From NCBI RefSeq assembly GCF_030463565.1, contig NC_134649.1, positions 34,435,044 to 34,499,043 on the forward strand: 64,000 nt of DNA, read 5' to 3'. This DNA is from Pelecanus crispus. Taxonomy: Eukaryota; Chordata; Aves; Pelecaniformes; Pelecanidae. Positions 49,830 to 64,000 of this stretch are shown here, piece after piece; position 1 is the stretch's first letter; every line of letters starts with the position of its first letter. Position numbers and translations under genes: made by a program. The notes under the pieces were generated by a model. The model had not been told where the DNA came from and ran no database searches. It worked only from the letters and a program-made list of their open reading frames with translations.

Positions 49830-50184
49830 TGCGGAGAAAGCCAGCCAGCAATCTCCCCGGGGTGATGGCACAGCGGTGGCACCACACGTGCTGAGCCCCA
49901 TCCCGCCCCGGTGACTGTGGCCCCACACCTGCCACAGCACCCAGCAAGAACAAGGTGGGGGCCAACACATCCCACTACACCGCCCATTTTGGAGGTGGTC
50001 CTGCAGCCACCGAGGGTGATGGGGACCTGCCCAGGAGCTGGCCTTGGCACCCCATCCACCACAGCCAGGGGGACCAGGCTGGTGCTGCTGCAAGCCACCC
50101 ACCAGGGCACAGGCCCCCGGGGCTGCCAGCAGCACGGGGAGCTGGTTCTTGCCCATGGCCACCCCACATCTGTTACCCTGCCCT

Positions 50185-61809
<11,625 letters not shown>

Positions 61810-61844
61810 CCCGCCGCCGCTCCCGGGGCTGCCGGCGGCACCGA

Positions 61845-61854
61845 GCTTTTATGG
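61845..61854 (-). promoter_or_regulatory. SEMA3G: Candidate TATA box of SEMA3G
   Basis: The minus strand reads CCATAAAAGC about 38 bases before the SEMA3G start codon, the only AT-rich patch in very GC-rich DNA. A TATA box here would put transcription start roughly 10-15 bases before the ATG. It may instead be a chance match within a longer 5' UTR. Confidence 0.45.
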
Positions 61855-61864
61855 GGCCGCCGTC

Positions 61865-61920
61865 CGCCCGCCCCCGGCCCGCCCCGGCCCGCCCCGGCCC
61901 GGCCCCGCCGCCCCCCCCCA
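61865..61920 (-). promoter_or_regulatory. G-rich tandem promoter repeat upstream of SEMA3G
   Basis: The plus strand carries repeated GGCCCGCCCC units; the minus strand therefore has many runs of three or four G separated by CC or C. It combines GC-box (Sp1-type) motifs with the potential to form G-quadruplexes, directly upstream of the SEMA3G start. Confidence 0.55.
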
Positions 61921-63389
61921 TCCCCCGGGGGTGTCGTGCGAGGCGGGACGGCCCCAGCCCCGAGAGCTCCGTACACCCCCAAACCGTCACCTGCCCGCAG
62001 CGGTTTAGGCTTTGCTGCACCCCCCCACACCGCCGAAGAAGCAACCCCAGCCCTCCCACAGCCCCTGAACCCGGCCAGCCCCCCTGGCTCATCCCTGGGG
62101 ATGGGGAGCAAGGGAGGGGAAGCGGGGGTCCGGCAGCCTTGCCCTCCTGGAGGGGTGGGAGGTGGCAGGCAGGCCTGTCCCCTGAGAATGACGCTCGGCA
62201 TGGGGTGATCTCCAAGTGCTGGCAAGCACCCAGCTCTCGGGTCCCCTCTCAGCGGGCCCGCAAGCTGGGGACGCCAGGCCGGGTGGGGAAAGGGGCTAGG
62301 CAGGATCGAGGGAGGCACGGGGTGCTGCGCCCAGCCTTGGTGCACCCACAGGGCAGCGGGGATGCACCGCTGTCTGCCTGCAAAGGTGCCCGCTCACCTG
62401 CCCCCTGAGCGGGGACCACAGCCAGCAAGCAGGACCCCACGGTGCCGCACAGCGCCCACGCCACTCCCACGCCATCCTTCCCCAGGGCTGCAGGGTGAGG
62501 GGACATGTTCATGAGACATCAGAGAATGCACACAGGCTTCCCTGGGGAGCCTCAGCGCATGGGCCAGTGTCCCCCGCTCCCAAAAGCCTTGGATTTCCCC
62601 CCAGCGCTGGATGGAGGGGAAGGAGCCAAGGAGCTGGCGGCTTCTGCAGCGCTCCATCGCCACCAGCCTCATCCCTTCTCCCAGCCTGGCACGGGGGCAG
62701 CCTCATTAGCCCCAGCCCTCCCGCAGCCCCCTGAGGGTTGCAGTAGCTTCAACTGAGGAGGAAGGCAGGAGTATGGGGGGGTTCCAGCTCACCCCCAGCC
62801 TTTTGTAACAGAGCAGCTCCATGACCCCCTCGACTGGGACAAAACCACCTCAACTGGCTGAGCAGGCCCTTGGCTGGCCCATGGCCCCTAGTTTCCCAAG
62901 GGAAGACGATAGGGGCGGGCGGCACAGCGTGGCTCTGGGACAGATCCAGCACCCCAGGGTGCTGGAGACCAGCGCAGAGCAGGGTAAGAGCAAGGAGGAG
63001 ATGCAGCCCACAGGCAGCTCTAACAGATAAGCTGAGGCTGCCTGCCTGGACCTGCATGCTGCCTGCTCAGACCCAAGGGTTTTGGGTCTGAGCGGCACCA
63101 CAGCAGGAGCTGATGGGAGGGAGGGAGCAGGACGAATCCCAGCGCCGCTGGCCACTCCTGCTCCCCCCTGCATCCTGAGGCCAATCTGGAGTGGAGGTTC
63201 CTGAGGAGCAGCTCCACAGCCTGCCCGGGCAAGATCCTGCCTGCAGTGCCGTCCTCCAGCCCAACAAGCTCAGGGGAGCAGGGAGGGTTCCAGCAGACTC
63301 CACCACACTGAGGAACTCCACAGTGCCTGGGCTCCCCAATACCCCACGGGCAGCACCACGGACAGACGGACAGACTCCACCCAGTCCTG
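61921..63389. other. Intergenic region between SEMA3G and ACY1
   Basis: Moderately GC-rich single-copy sequence. I saw no exon with family similarity, no transposon and no RNA gene. It must hold the distal SEMA3G promoter and the ACY1 downstream region. Confidence 0.5.
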
Positions 63390-63408
63390 GCTGTGCTTAC
63401 CAAGGACA

Positions 63409-63414
63409 TTTATT
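63409..63414 (-). terminator. ACY1: ACY1 poly(A) signal
   Basis: AATAAA on the minus strand 223 bases past the ACY1 stop codon, giving a 3' UTR of about 240 bases. Confidence 0.7.
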
Positions 63415-63636
63415 GACTTGCACAGGGTGGCTGGGACCCAGATTTTGAGGGCACAGCCAGGACACGCAGCACAGGCATCACCATCGGGCCAGCCTTAAGC
63501 ACAGCCAACATGGCATGACGCCAGCTGGGTCCCTGGCACACTGGGAGGCATTTGCTGTGCCCACCCCCTGCCCCCTTTTTAAAGCCTTGCATCCCACTGC
63601 TTGGCACCCTCCCATCCCTGACCCTTGCTGGGGCAC

Positions 63637-64000
63637 TCAGCCCTCGGCAGGCAGCGGGGGCACCGATGCCAGGGCAGGCAGGAGGTGGGCGTAGATGTCG
63701 ATGCCCCGCAGGAAGACTTGCTCGTTGAGGAACTCGTTGTGGTCGTGGAGCAGCACCGGAGTGCGGTTCATGGGCGAGAAGCCGATAGCAGGGTGTCCTG
63801 CCTGGAGATGGGGGGGTACGGGGTGAGGCCAGGGCTGGGACAGGCACTGCGTGCCCCCCTCCACCCAGGCATGGCTCCTGCTTGGGGCTGCAGGTCTCAC
63901 CCCGGGTGGGGGATCCATGGGGGGGCTGGCATTGCACTCACCGCTCGGATGTAGCGGCTGTCGGTGGCAGCTGGGAAGATCTCAAGCTTGAGCTGCAGCT
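63637..64000 (-). CDS. ACY1: ACY1, aminoacylase-1, last two exons (partial)
   Basis: Cytosolic zinc enzyme of the M20 peptidase family that removes acetyl groups from N-acetylated amino acids. Two exons are seen: 64000-63942 (runs off the window) and 63801-63637 (TGA at 63637-63639), joined in phase by a GT-AG intron. They encode the last 73 residues. The peptide includes [33 protein letters not shown] and [19 protein letters not shown]. The first His of the L-L-H-D-H motif is the C-terminal zinc ligand in this family. The C-terminus matches the usual family end. The rest of the gene lies beyond 64000. Confidence 0.93.

Overview
The window looks like bird nuclear DNA. It has multi-exon vertebrate genes with short introns, CR1 LINE fragments with typical avian 3' tails, and one solo retroviral LTR of an avian type. 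The species cannot be named from the sequence. High GC content and compact introns suggest a small chromosome. Gene content matches the human 3p21 block DNAH1-BAP1-SEMA3G, with ACY1 placed directly beyond SEMA3G.

Layout: (1) 931-32384, + strand: the C-terminal half of the axonemal dynein heavy chain DNAH1, in 38 exons that join into one open frame of 2,090 codons. It runs from just before the AAA3 P-loop, through AAA4, stalk, microtubule-binding tip, AAA5, AAA6 and C-terminal region, to the stop. (2) 14700-18054, - strand: a four-exon gene homologous to the augmin subunit HAUS3, lying wholly inside the 5.6-kb DNAH1 intron between the stalk exon and the microtubule-binding-domain exon. Its first exon carries an in-frame TGA and a 1-nt frameshift close together; the other exons are clean. 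(3) 34189-47202, - strand: complete BAP1, 17 exons, 718 residues, transcribed towards DNAH1 and starting in a CpG island. (4) 47.7-49.8 kb: intergenic, without the PHF7 gene that sits here in mammals. (5) 50185-61809, - strand: complete SEMA3G, 16 exons, 773 residues. (6) 63637-64000, - strand: the last two exons of ACY1, partial.

The genes do not form one pathway. DNAH1 is a motor of motile cilia and sperm flagella, HAUS3 is a spindle microtubule nucleation factor, BAP1 is a chromatin deubiquitinase, SEMA3G is a secreted guidance cue and ACY1 is a cytosolic deacylase. Points that stand out are the nested, apparently damaged HAUS3-like gene, three GC-AG introns in DNAH1, a solo LTR with a perfect 5-bp target duplication 39 bp after one of those GC splice sites, and the SEMA3G-ACY1 junction. 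Exon boundaries were placed by hand from splice sites, reading-frame continuity and remembered family sequences; no alignment was run.
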